Source: Phycisphaeraceae bacterium
Lineage (GTDB): Bacteria > Planctomycetota > Phycisphaerae > Phycisphaerales > Phycisphaeraceae
Direction of reading: 5' to 3'
NCBI GenBank assembly: GCA_020851465.1
Contig: JADZCR010000003.1
Location: forward strand, 248,001-312,000
Length of the DNA stretch: 64,000 nt
Position numbers and translations under genes: made by a program. The notes beneath the pieces are model-generated. The model made no database searches. It saw only the letters and a list, made by a program, of their open reading frames with translations, and had not been told where the DNA came from. Positions 17,009 through 26,323 of the stretch are shown piece by piece (the stretch's first letter is position 1; every line of letters begins with the position of its first letter).

Positions 17009-18844
17009 ATGCAATCACTCTACGACACTCCCGCGTCCGAACAATCCGCCGAGTCCCAGCTTGACGAGTTTCTTCGCGCACAGTTCAAGCCGTTTGTCGC
17101 GCCGACTGATCCGGGCTGGAAGAAACGCATCGTCACGCTGCAACGCGCGTTGCTGAAAAAAGTTTTCCTGCGCGGGATTCCCGAAAAAATTTATGCCGCC
17201 AAACCGCGTGTGCGCTGGGGTCGGGTTCTGCGGCCGGACCCGTCCTATCTCATCCGCAAGCTCTGCTACGAGGCCTACCCGAATTACTGGATCCCCGCCC
17301 TGCTTTACGAGCCGACAAAGCTCACGGGTAACGTGCCGGTCATCATCAACCCCAACGGCCACCATCGCGGCGGGAAAGCGGCTGACTACAAGCAGATTCG
17401 CTGCGCCAACATCGCACGGCGGGGCATGATCGCCCTCAACATCGAATACATCGGCATGGGCGACCTCGAAGCCGACGCCCGACACAATAACATCGCCCTG
17501 CTCGACCTGACCGGAATGGCAGGAGTCGGTTTGTTTTACCTGGCTCTCAAAAAGGGCCTCGATCTGCTCCTGTCACGCCCTCACGCTGACCGCAAACGTG
17601 TCTGCTGCACCGGGCTTTCAGGCGGCGGGTGGCAGACGATCGTGCTCTCGGCCATCGACCCGCGCATCACCATGAGCGTACCCGTCGCAGGCTACACCGC
17701 CACACGCACACGCATCGGGTGCCCCGACGATCTGGGTGATATGGAGCAGACTCCCAGCGATCTCTGCACGGTAGCGGATTACGACATGATGACGGCCATG
17801 CTCGCGCCGCGACCGGCACTCCTGATCCTCAATCAGAATGACGATTGCTGCTTTAAGACCGCAACGACTCGTCCGGTGATCTACGATGCCGTCGTACCCA
17901 CTTACAAGGCGATGGGAGCTGCGGAAGTATTTGAGACTTACAACAACATCCGTCCGGGGACGCATAACTACGCTGCGGACAATCGCCGGCAGTTTTATCG
18001 CTTCGTCAAACGGCATTTCAAGCTGGCCGCCAATATGCCCGAAGGCGACATGCACCGCACTGATGAGCTTTACACGGAAGATGCGCTGCGCGTGGAACTG
18101 CCCGCCAGCCAGACGACGGTAGAGCGGCTCGCCTGGGAAAGGGCTGACGCACTGCGACGCGGACACAAGATGCCTCAGACCGTGGCGCAGAAAAAGGCGT
18201 TGAGAAAAAAGCTCGCGGCTGTTCTCCGGCTGCCGGATTATCAAGCGGAGCTTTCGACGGTGCGGGAAGAAAAGGGCGTGGAATTGCTGGCGGTAAAGGC
18301 CGGCCCCTGGACGCTCGCCGTGACCGTTGAACCTGGTAAAGAGGACCGTGAGCCGGTGCTCATCATGGGTGATGCCGGCCGTGCGACTCCGATGCCCCTG
18401 CCGATAGCGGAGGAGGGGCCGCGATTCCGGATCGATACGCTTGGCTGCGGCACGGGCAGCGCGTCCGTGTTATCCCTGATGGTGCTCGACGCGACCGGCC
18501 ACCGTTTCACGGGTATTCGTGCGGCGCAAGTCCTGGCTGCGGCAAAGGCGATCCTCAAACGGGTCAAGGCGAAGAAGCTCCACATGGTCAGCGACGGCTG
18601 GAATGCGTCATTCATCTGCCTGCTCGCCGCTGCGCTGGAGCCGGAGCTTTTTTCAACCTACACCTCTTACGGATCATTCCCCACGCTGCGGTATTTGATG
18701 GATTGGGGAATGAATTACGATCAGGCGCAGTCGTTCTTTTGTTTCGGGCTGATGGAAGTGGCCGACGTGCCCCAGATCAGGGCCTTGATGGAAGGGGTGA
18801 CGTATCGGCAACCCGGCCGCGGCGTCATTCCCGATCGACGGTAA
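17009..18844 (+). CDS. Large alpha/beta hydrolase, acetyl-esterase-like
   Basis: 611 residues, cytoplasmic by appearance. Residues 80-330 form an alpha/beta-hydrolase domain: oxyanion region VPVIINPNGHHRGG, nucleophile elbow TGLSGGGWQT (serine near residue 207), a late acid loop LLILNQNDDCCF and a His candidate in RPGTHNY. These fit acetyl-xylan-esterase or dipeptidyl-peptidase-like Abhydrolase families. From about residue 400 a second, degenerate half lacks the GxSxG elbow (MVSDGWNASFI instead) and may be structural. It begins 48 bases after the epimerase gene, so co-transcription is likely. Deacylation of a plant or algal sugar is a reasonable guess, not shown. Confidence 0.82.
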   Translation: MQSLYDTPASEQSAESQLDEFLRAQFKPFVAPTDPGWKKRIVTLQRALLKKVFLRGIPEKIYAAKPRVRWGRVLRPDPSYLIRKLCYEAYPNYWIPALLYEPTKLTGNVPVIINPNGHHRGGKAADYKQIRCANIARRGMIALNIEYIGMGDLEADARHNNIALLDLTGMAGVGLFYLALKKGLDLLLSRPHADRKRVCCTGLSGGGWQTIVLSAIDPRITMSVPVAGYTATRTRIGCPDDLGDMEQTPSDLCTVADYDMMTAMLAPRPALLILNQNDDCCFKTATTRPVIYDAVVPTYKAMGAAEVFETYNNIRPGTHNYAADNRRQFYRFVKRHFKLAANMPEGDMHRTDELYTEDALRVELPASQTTVERLAWERADALRRGHKMPQTVAQKKALRKKLAAVLRLPDYQAELSTVREEKGVELLAVKAGPWTLAVTVEPGKEDREPVLIMGDAGRATPMPLPIAEEGPRFRIDTLGCGTGSASVLSLMVLDATGHRFTGIRAAQVLAAAKAILKRVKAKKLHMVSDGWNASFICLLAAALEPELFSTYTSYGSFPTLRYLMDWGMNYDQAQSFFCFGLMEVADVPQIRALMEGVTYRQPGRGVIPDRR

Positions 18845-18929
18845 ATGGCCCATGCCGCCACGGAACCGCCCACCGCTTGCGGCGCGTCAACAACAGGCGT
18901 ATAGATAGCCGGGCCGGGGATGAGCGTTC

Positions 18930-18956
18930 TTGACGTTTTCCCGCCTCGCGGATAAC
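18930..18956 (+). promoter_or_regulatory. Weak candidate promoter upstream of rpmF
   Basis: TTGACG (18930-18935) and GATAAC (18951-18956) are 15 bases apart, slightly short for sigma70. They lie about 90 bases upstream of the rpmF start. Confidence 0.3.
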
Positions 18957-18980
18957 TTTCACGACCTTGTTTTATGGAGT

Positions 18981-18996
18981 GAACCCCAAAGGGTTC
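18981..18996 (+). promoter_or_regulatory. Small hairpin in the rpmF leader
   Basis: GAACCC (18981-18986) and GGGTTC (18991-18996) form a perfect 6-bp stem with a CAAA loop, 50 bases before the rpmF start codon. No T run follows, so it is not a terminator. It may be chance or a leader element controlling the ribosomal protein gene. Confidence 0.25.
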
Positions 18997-19046
18997 GGAA
19001 TCTCGCGCTGCCTTGCGGCGGCGGATGCACATAAGGCGGCCTCGTC

Positions 19047-19232
19047 ATGAACCCAGTCCAACGCAAGTCCAAGTCTCAGAGCCGGATGCGCCGGTCGCAT
19101 CAGGCCCTGAAAAAGATCGCTTCGGTTCGCTGCCCCAACTGCGGCGGCGCCAAGCTCCCTCACGCGGCGTGTATGTCGTGTGGCTTTGTCCGCCCGGGTG
19201 TGAAGCTGGCGCTCTCGAAGGAAGAAGAGTAG
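19047..19232 (+). CDS. rpmF: 50S ribosomal protein L32
   Basis: 61 residues, the usual size for L32. The basic N-terminus NPVQRKSKSQSRMRRSH is typical, and the zinc-binding knuckle is complete with CPNC and CMSC (four cysteines). This is therefore the zinc-binding form rather than the cysteine-free paralogue. It is the first gene of the rpmF-plsX-fab cluster and lies one base upstream of plsX, an order conserved in many bacteria and thought to link ribosome and membrane synthesis. Confidence 0.96.
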   Translation: MNPVQRKSKSQSRMRRSHQALKKIASVRCPNCGGAKLPHAACMSCGFVRPGVKLALSKEEE

Positions 19233-19233
19233 C

Positions 19234-20277
19234 TTGCGTATCGCCATCGATGTCATGGGTGGCGATCACGCCCCCGACAAAATCCTCACGGGCAGCCTCG
19301 ATGCCATCAAGCTGCTCACGCCGGAGGACCGACTGGTCCTTATCGGCGATGAGGCGATCATCCGCGAAGGCATCGCCGAACGGGGCCTCAAAAACGACCC
19401 GCGACTCGAAATCGAGGCCACGACTCAGGTCATCGGGATGGCGGAGCCTCCGGTCACCGCGCTGCGCACCAAGCCGGACAGCTCGATCGTGCGCATGGGC
19501 TGGCTGGGCGGCCAGCGCGCCAAGGGAAAACGCTGCGACATCATCATCAGTGCCGGCAACACCGGCGCGTGTGTCGCTTCCGCTCAGATGTCCATGCGAC
19601 GCCTGCCGGGGGTCAACCGACCGGGAATCGCCGTGACCATCCCCACCTTTTTCGGCCCGATCATCCTCTGCGATGTCGGGGCCAACCCCGACCCCAAGCC
19701 CCATCACCTGCATCAGTACGGCCACATGGGCGCGGTGTACGCGGAAAAAGTCGTCGGCGTCAAAAATCCTCGCGTCGCCCTGCTGTCGATCGGCGGCGAA
19801 GAGGGCAAAGGCACGCCGCTGGTCAAACACACGACCAAGCTGATGAAGCCCGACAAAACGCTCAACTTTGTCGGCAACATCGAAGGCCGCGATCTTTTCG
19901 ACGGACATTGCGATGTCGTCGTCACCGAGGGCTTCACGGGAAATGTCGTGCTCAAGCTCGCGGAAGGTCTGGCTGCGGGATTGTTCAAGACCATCGCGCA
20001 CGAGATTTTTGAAATCGATCCTGAGCTGGCGATGAAGTTTGAGCCGGTCGTCAAGAGCATCTACAAGAAACACGACTACCACGAGCACGGCGGCGCGCCG
20101 CTGATGGGCGCAAACGGCGTGTGCATTATCTGTCACGGTTCGAGTGAGGCCCGCACGATAGTCGCCGCGGTGCGCAACGCGGTCGCCTACACGCGGCTGG
20201 GGGTCAACCAGGCGATCGTCGAGCGGCTGTCCAAAATCGAACCTGCGCCCGAGTCTGCCCAAGAGGACGCGGCATGA
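19234..20277 (+). CDS. plsX: Phosphate acyltransferase PlsX
   Basis: 347 residues. PlsX makes acyl-phosphate from acyl-ACP for phospholipid synthesis. The start is TTG, fixed because the conserved N-terminus RIAIDVMGGDHAPDKI begins at once and the next ATG lies inside it. The purine-rich tail of rpmF (AAGGAAGAAGAG) serves as ribosome site. Family motifs are intact: SAGNTGA, GANPDPKPHHL, LLSIGGEEGKGT, GNIEGRD and TEGFTGNVVLKLAEG. It overlaps fabH by 4 bases (ATGA), so translation is coupled. Confidence 0.96.
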   Translation: MRIAIDVMGGDHAPDKILTGSLDAIKLLTPEDRLVLIGDEAIIREGIAERGLKNDPRLEIEATTQVIGMAEPPVTALRTKPDSSIVRMGWLGGQRAKGKRCDIIISAGNTGACVASAQMSMRRLPGVNRPGIAVTIPTFFGPIILCDVGANPDPKPHHLHQYGHMGAVYAEKVVGVKNPRVALLSIGGEEGKGTPLVKHTTKLMKPDKTLNFVGNIEGRDLFDGHCDVVVTEGFTGNVVLKLAEGLAAGLFKTIAHEIFEIDPELAMKFEPVVKSIYKKHDYHEHGGAPLMGANGVCIICHGSSEARTIVAAVRNAVAYTRLGVNQAIVERLSKIEPAPESAQEDAA

Positions 20278-21317
20278 GCACCGACTCCGCCACAGGTAGT
20301 TCCGGCGCGACCGCACGATTTACCGCACCCCGCCGCCCCGCCGGCGTGCGACTGGCGGGCACGGGCATGTGTCTGCCGCCGCAGTCGATCACCAATGTCG
20401 ATCTTTCCAAGCGTATCGAAACCAGCGACGAGTGGATTCAGCAGCGCACGGGCATCCGGGAACGGCGCATCGCCGACGAGCAAACAAGTCTGCTTCCCCT
20501 CGCCAGGGGTGCTGTTGAGGCTGCTCTCCGCGATGCCAGGATGGAACCGCGACAGCTCGACCTGCTGTTGCTGGCGACGATCACCGCCGAGATGTGCTGT
20601 CCCTCGACCGCCGCGCGGGTCGTCGCCGACCTGGGCGCCAGCCCCGCCGGTGCTATGGACATCAGCGCCGCGTGCAGCGGTTTCGTCTATTCGCTCAATA
20701 TGGCGTCGAGCCTGATCCAGTCGGGCTTCTATCGCACCATCGCCGTCGTCGGCGCCGAGGTGCTCAGCAAGATCACGGACTGGAACGACCGCCGCACCTG
20801 CGTGCTGTTTGGCGACGGCGCGGGCGCCGCCATCGTCACCGCCTCGGATAACCCCGACGAAGGCTGCATCTACCAGAGCATGTCGAGCAACGGCGGGCTG
20901 TGGAAAGAGCTATACGTCCCCCGGACGCCCGGCGATGTGCCGGGAGGCGCTGATTTTTCCGGCGCGTACAACACGCTCCAGATGAACGGCCGCGAGGTTT
21001 ACAAGTTCGCGGTCACGACCCTGATGTCGAGCATTGAAGAAACCTTGGCGGCTACGGGCTACAAGGCCTCCGACCTGGCGGTCATCATCCCGCATCAGTC
21101 GAACGCGCGCATTCTCGAATCGGCACGGGAAAAACTGGGGCTGCCTCCGGAAAAGCTTTACATCAACATCGACCGCTTCGGAAACACCAGTGCCGCCAGC
21201 GTCCCCATCTGTCTTCACGAACTGATGGCCGCCGGTAAACTCAAGAAAGGCGACCTGGTTCTCTTTGTCGCGCTCGGTGGCGGGCTGACATGGGCATCGA
21301 GCCTGTGGCGCATCTGA
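20274..21317 (+). CDS. fabH: Beta-ketoacyl-ACP synthase III
   Basis: 347 residues. FabH starts fatty-acid synthesis by condensing acetyl-CoA with malonyl-ACP. The triad is present: Cys134 in DISAACSGF, His in IPHQSNARI, and Asn in RFGNTSAAS. The signature TSDEWIQQRTGIRERR follows the N-terminal strand. About 20 extra N-terminal residues (Ser/Thr/Ala/Pro-rich) precede the usual start; a later start is possible, but the ATGA overlap with plsX favours this one. The C-terminal GGGLTWASSLWR is typical. Confidence 0.96.
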   Translation: MSTDSATGSSGATARFTAPRRPAGVRLAGTGMCLPPQSITNVDLSKRIETSDEWIQQRTGIRERRIADEQTSLLPLARGAVEAALRDARMEPRQLDLLLLATITAEMCCPSTAARVVADLGASPAGAMDISAACSGFVYSLNMASSLIQSGFYRTIAVVGAEVLSKITDWNDRRTCVLFGDGAGAAIVTASDNPDEGCIYQSMSSNGGLWKELYVPRTPGDVPGGADFSGAYNTLQMNGREVYKFAVTTLMSSIEETLAATGYKASDLAVIIPHQSNARILESAREKLGLPPEKLYINIDRFGNTSAASVPICLHELMAAGKLKKGDLVLFVALGGGLTWASSLWRI

Positions 21318-21351
21318 GACGCACCCGGTTTTCGTTTTACAAGTGAGCTTT

Positions 21352-22305
21352 ATGTCGGATCAGGGAAATAACGCAACGATCGGGCCGGCGATGGTCCTCT
21401 GCCCCGGCCAGGGCGCACAGCAGGTGGGCATGGGGAAAGCGTGGACCCAGCAGCATCCCACGGCTGCGTCCGTCTTCGCTGACGCGGATCGCATTCTCGG
21501 CATCGACCTCAGCGGCATCGCTTTTCACGGTCCCGAAGAACAGCTCAACCGAACGGATTACGCGCAGGCGGCGATCTACACCACTTCCGTCGCCTGCTTC
21601 CGTGTCCTCAAAGAGCGAGGTGTGCTCGGTGAAATCAGCGGTACCGCCGGCCTTTCGCTGGGTGAATTCACCGCGCTGCATTTGGCGGGAGCGTTCAGCT
21701 TTGAGGACGGCCTGCAACTGGTACGCAAACGCGGGCAATACATGCAGGAAGCGGCTGAGGCGAGCAAAGGCGGCATGGTCGCGCTGGTCGGCGCCGATGA
21801 GCCGCAGGCGAATCTCGTCTGTGAACAAAGTCTGGAACGAGGCGGCCCCAGCGAAGTGCTCGTACCGGCCAATTTCAATTGTCCCGGCCAGATCGTCATC
21901 AGCGGCAGTCTTGAGTCGTGTTACCGCGCCGTTGAGGTCGCTGGGACAATGGGCCTCAAAGCGACACCGCTGAAAGTCGCCGGCGCGTTTCACTCTCCAT
22001 TGATGAAACCTGCGGCGGATCGCCTCGCCGCCGCGCTTGCCGGCGTCGCGTGGAACAAGCCGGCGGTGCCTGTGATCTCCAACGTCACTGCCCTGCCTCA
22101 CGACGGACACAATCTCGACTCGATCAGGAAACGTCTCGTCGAGCAGCTCACCAGCCCGGTACGCTGGGAGCAGTCCATGGTCTGGGCTGTCGCGCACATG
22201 CCGGGTCGCTACGTCGAGCTGGCACCGAACAAGGTGCTCTCCGGTCTGATGCGTCGCATTGATCGGGCGGTCAAAGTCGAAAATCACGCGGAGCCGTCCG
22301 CATAA
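21352..22305 (+). CDS. fabD: Malonyl-CoA:ACP transacylase
   Basis: 317 residues. FabD loads malonyl units onto ACP. The PGQGAQ motif, nucleophile Ser102 in GLSLGEF, Arg in VRKRGQYMQ, His in AGAFHSPLM and Gln in VEQL are all where expected. Two starts are possible: GTG at 21343 and ATG at 21352. The ATG is preferred because AAGTGAG just upstream can act as the ribosome site, and this AAGTGAG contains the GTG itself. It lies 34 bases after fabH, in the same transcription unit. Confidence 0.95.
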   Translation: MSDQGNNATIGPAMVLCPGQGAQQVGMGKAWTQQHPTAASVFADADRILGIDLSGIAFHGPEEQLNRTDYAQAAIYTTSVACFRVLKERGVLGEISGTAGLSLGEFTALHLAGAFSFEDGLQLVRKRGQYMQEAAEASKGGMVALVGADEPQANLVCEQSLERGGPSEVLVPANFNCPGQIVISGSLESCYRAVEVAGTMGLKATPLKVAGAFHSPLMKPAADRLAAALAGVAWNKPAVPVISNVTALPHDGHNLDSIRKRLVEQLTSPVRWEQSMVWAVAHMPGRYVELAPNKVLSGLMRRIDRAVKVENHAEPSA

Positions 22306-22358
22306 ACTGCATCCGAGCTTTCATCGTCAACGCCTAACGGAACCCCCGGATCGAAACC

Positions 22359-23108
22359 ATGAGTGAATCCCAGGAACAGCGCATCGCCCTCGTCACCGGA
22401 GCTTCCCGCGGCATCGGCGCAGAGATCGCCAAGGCCCTGGCGCGGCAGGGTCGCCGCGTCATCCTGATGGCCCGGAACGCCGACAAGCTGGCCCAGGTGC
22501 AGAAGGAAATCACCGATGCCGGCGGGCAGGCGTCGTGCGTCGCCTGTGACATCGGTGACGGCAAAGCCCTCGAAGCGGCCATTGAAAAAATCGCCGACGA
22601 ATACAAGCGGCTCGACATCCTCGTCAACAACGCGGGCATCACCCGTGACGGTCTGATGCTCCGCATGAGCGACGAGCAGTTCGACGAAGTGATCAACACA
22701 AACCTCAAGAGCGTCTTCATCGCCTGCCGCACCTCGCTGCGGCCGATGATGCGCGGCAAATGGGGCCGGATCATCAACATCGGCTCGGTGTCGGGCCTCG
22801 TGGGAAACGCGGGCCAGGCAAACTACGCGACGGCAAAGGCCGGTCTGGTCGGCCTCACCAAGTCGATCGCCAAGGAGATGGCGTCGAAAAATATCACCGC
22901 CAATGTCGTCGCCCCCGGCTTCATTGAGACGGACATGACCCAGGTTCTGCCCCAGCAGGTCAAGGATCTGGCGGTCGATCACACTCCGCTCAAGCGGATG
23001 GGACGCGGCTGCGAGATCGCGGCGGCGGTCGCCTATTTCGCATCCGAAGATGCGGGATTCACCACCGGCCAGGTGCTGGCGGTCGATGGCGGGATGACAA
23101 TGTATTGA
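22359..23108 (+). CDS. fabG: 3-oxoacyl-ACP reductase
   Basis: 249 residues, a standard-length SDR reductase using NADPH to reduce 3-oxoacyl-ACP. The Rossmann motif TGASRGIG is at residues 13-20, followed by NNAG and the catalytic Ser143, Tyr156 and Lys160 in GSVSGLVGNAGQANYATAK. The C-terminal GQVLAVDGGMTMY is typical of true FabG. It lies 53 bases after fabD and upstream of acpP, which supports the assignment over other SDR roles. Confidence 0.95.
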   Translation: MSESQEQRIALVTGASRGIGAEIAKALARQGRRVILMARNADKLAQVQKEITDAGGQASCVACDIGDGKALEAAIEKIADEYKRLDILVNNAGITRDGLMLRMSDEQFDEVINTNLKSVFIACRTSLRPMMRGKWGRIINIGSVSGLVGNAGQANYATAKAGLVGLTKSIAKEMASKNITANVVAPGFIETDMTQVLPQQVKDLAVDHTPLKRMGRGCEIAAAVAYFASEDAGFTTGQVLAVDGGMTMY

Positions 23109-23180
23109 TACGGAGGGCCGATTTACGGAAAGAACGGCCCCCGACATCCACAGGAATCTTCAGGCTGCGACGTAAGCGGC

Positions 23181-23209
23181 TTGTGACGGATATGGAAGGT
23201 CGTTATATT
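23181..23209 (+). promoter_or_regulatory. Candidate promoter driving acpP
   Basis: TTGTGA (23181-23186) and TATATT (23204-23209) are separated by 17 bases, in the 196-base gap between fabG and acpP. The leader would be about 90 bases. A separate acpP promoter would fit the high demand for acyl carrier protein. Confidence 0.45.
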
Positions 23210-23304
23210 CTGGCCCCGGAGCCATTCCCGCTTTTTCATATGCGGGGCGATCGGGGAAAATCAGGGACGCCGCCTGCGAGGCCGGCAAACTCAAGGAGAG
23301 TCCG

Positions 23305-23565
23305 ATGAGCGTGACCGAAAAAGAGATCGAAGAAAAAGTTATTTCGATCGTTGCCGACCAGATGGGCGTGGACAAGGGTGAGATCAGCCGTGACACCTCG
23401 TTTGTCCAGGATCTCAACGCCGACAGTCTCGACACTGTTGAGCTGGTGATGGAGTTTGAGGACGAGTTCGAGACCTCCATCCCCGACGAGCAGGCGGAGA
23501 AGATTCAGACCGTCGGTCAGGCGATCGATTACATCAAGCAGCACATGAACAAGCCCAAAGCCTGA
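23305..23565 (+). CDS. acpP: Acyl carrier protein
   Basis: 86 residues, acidic. The phosphopantetheine site is Ser41 in [12 protein letters not shown], the classic DSL motif. Helix 1 and the recognition helix ([25 protein letters not shown]) match housekeeping ACPs closely. A strong AAGGAG (23293-23298) lies 6 bases before the ATG. It is the carrier for the enzymes encoded on both sides. Confidence 0.97.
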   Translation: MSVTEKEIEEKVISIVADQMGVDKGEISRDTSFVQDLNADSLDTVELVMEFEDEFETSIPDEQAEKIQTVGQAIDYIKQHMNKPKA

Positions 23566-23656
23566 TGTTTTCCGCTTACTTTGACTCAGTGCCGCGCAGT
23601 CATTGGCCGCTCGCGTCTGCGTTGATGCCGGGCCGCGCCCAGGATTCATTCCCCTT

Positions 23657-24895
<1,239 letters not shown>

Positions 24896-25035
24896 TCGGT
24901 AATCACCGCTTCCCTGTTAGTTCCCCGCCGCCTCACGTCGTAACCCGACGATCCGTACCCAATGTCAACCGCGCAAGCCGCGACTGGCGGAGTCGGCTCG
25001 TTCCGTTTCCTGACGAAATGGGAGGAGGGACGGGC

Positions 25036-25605
25036 TTAATCGTTGTATTTCTGCCGCAACCGGCCGCTCAAGCGCAGCAGCAGGTGGACGCGCTCGAACT
25101 CGTCCAGCCAGTCCTGAAGTGTCGCCGCCAACTCGCTCTTGTCCACCGGAGCGCCGGGCAATGGGCAACTGGGGCCGAGCTGACGCTGCGCGATCGCGCG
25201 GTAGCGAGAGAGCGTGCGGTCGCCGTACCAACTGACAATCTGATAATCCTCCGCGCAAAACACGAGCACCGGCACACGCTTGCCGCCGTTGATCATCAGT
25301 TTTTCCTGCAAGTCGGCGTGGGCGTCGCGGTCCACCCAGCGGAGATCGATCTTTGCGCGGTTGGCTTCGGCGATCCGCTGGATCAGCGGCCCCTGCTGCA
25401 CGCAGTCGCCGCACCAGAGGCCCGACATTGCGATCACATTGATTCTGCGGATGAATGAGCCGACCAGCTTCGTCTGCGATTCCGTCAGCGACGCCTGATC
25501 GTAAATCCGCTTCCAGTTTTCCTGCTGTTCGGGCTTGCCCCCAGCTACGTAGGCTTCGTACGGCTTGCCGGCTTCGTGCTTGGATTGAAGGTATGTCGCG
25601 TCCAT
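25036..25605 (-). CDS. Thioredoxin-family protein
   Basis: 189 residues from the ATG at 25605; a GTG at 25635 would add ten residues and cannot be excluded. Active-site motif WCGDC (two cysteines spaced CxxC) sits after the strand RINVIAMSGL, and the later GGKRVPVLVF contains the cis-proline of thioredoxin folds. The C-terminal helix DWLDEFERVHLLLRLSG is longer than in thioredoxin, matching the uncharacterised Thioredoxin_9-like group. No signal peptide is seen, so a cytoplasmic dithiol role is likely. It follows leuD by 45 bases on the same strand. Confidence 0.85.
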   Translation of the reverse strand: MDATYLQSKHEAGKPYEAYVAGGKPEQQENWKRIYDQASLTESQTKLVGSFIRRINVIAMSGLWCGDCVQQGPLIQRIAEANRAKIDLRWVDRDAHADLQEKLMINGGKRVPVLVFCAEDYQIVSWYGDRTLSRYRAIAQRQLGPSCPLPGAPVDKSELAATLQDWLDEFERVHLLLRLSGRLRQKYND

Positions 25606-25650
25606 AATTTCGCTGTGTATTGAAAGTCGGAACACCTCACGAAGATCGGG

Positions 25651-26214
25651 TCAGGCTTTGAGCATGCCTGCCGTCTTCGCGTACTCGAAAATTCCACCCG
25701 CTTCGATGATCGGTTTGACATCGCCCAGCGGTCGAAGCTGGTAGGTCTTTCCGCTGGCGCGATTGGTCAGCGTGCCTCGATCCAGATCGACGGTCACTTC
25801 GTCGCCGGTCTTAATTTCATTGACCAGCGGCGTGGTAGTCTCGCAGGGAAGCAGGTATCCGCCGTTGACGCAATTTCGGAAGAAGATGCGAGCGTAAAAC
25901 TCCGCGACGACAACCGTGGCTCCAGCCTCGGCGATGGCCAGCGGCGCGTGTTCACGGGATGAGCCGCAGCCGAAGTTCCGCCCGCCGATGACGATCTTGT
26001 AAACGGACTTGAACTTGCCCTTTTCGACAAAAGGGGTGTTCCCCGCGGGCAGACCAGACTGCGCAGGCGGGACGCCCGCCATCGCATACATCCCGAAAAA
26101 CTTCCGCTCCTGGGGATCGGAAGGATTAAACGAGAGATACTCAGCCGGGATGATCTGATCGGTATCGATGTCGTCGCCGAGAACAAACGCTTTGCCGGTA
26201 ATGACGGTTTCCAT
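25651..26214 (-). CDS. leuD: 3-isopropylmalate dehydratase, small subunit
   Basis: 187 residues. With LeuC it isomerises isopropylmalate in leucine synthesis. The swivel-domain hallmarks are present: FVLGDDIDTDQIIPAEYL near the N-terminus, GGRNFGCGSSREHAPLAI with the substrate-recognition loop, and FYARIFFRNCVNGG. No leuC is next to it in this window, so the partner must be elsewhere. A homoaconitase-type small subunit is the main alternative. It is followed by the thioredoxin-like gene. Confidence 0.92.
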   Translation of the reverse strand: METVITGKAFVLGDDIDTDQIIPAEYLSFNPSDPQERKFFGMYAMAGVPPAQSGLPAGNTPFVEKGKFKSVYKIVIGGRNFGCGSSREHAPLAIAEAGATVVVAEFYARIFFRNCVNGGYLLPCETTTPLVNEIKTGDEVTVDLDRGTLTNRASGKTYQLRPLGDVKPIIEAGGIFEYAKTAGMLKA

Positions 26215-26323
26215 ATTTTTTCGCCGTAAAACGAGGCTGTAATCCGGTGCTGGGGATTGAGTGACCGGATCGATGAGTATAGCCGGAATTTTCGCTCCGG
26301 GCAGCCGTCCGCCGTTGAAGGGA

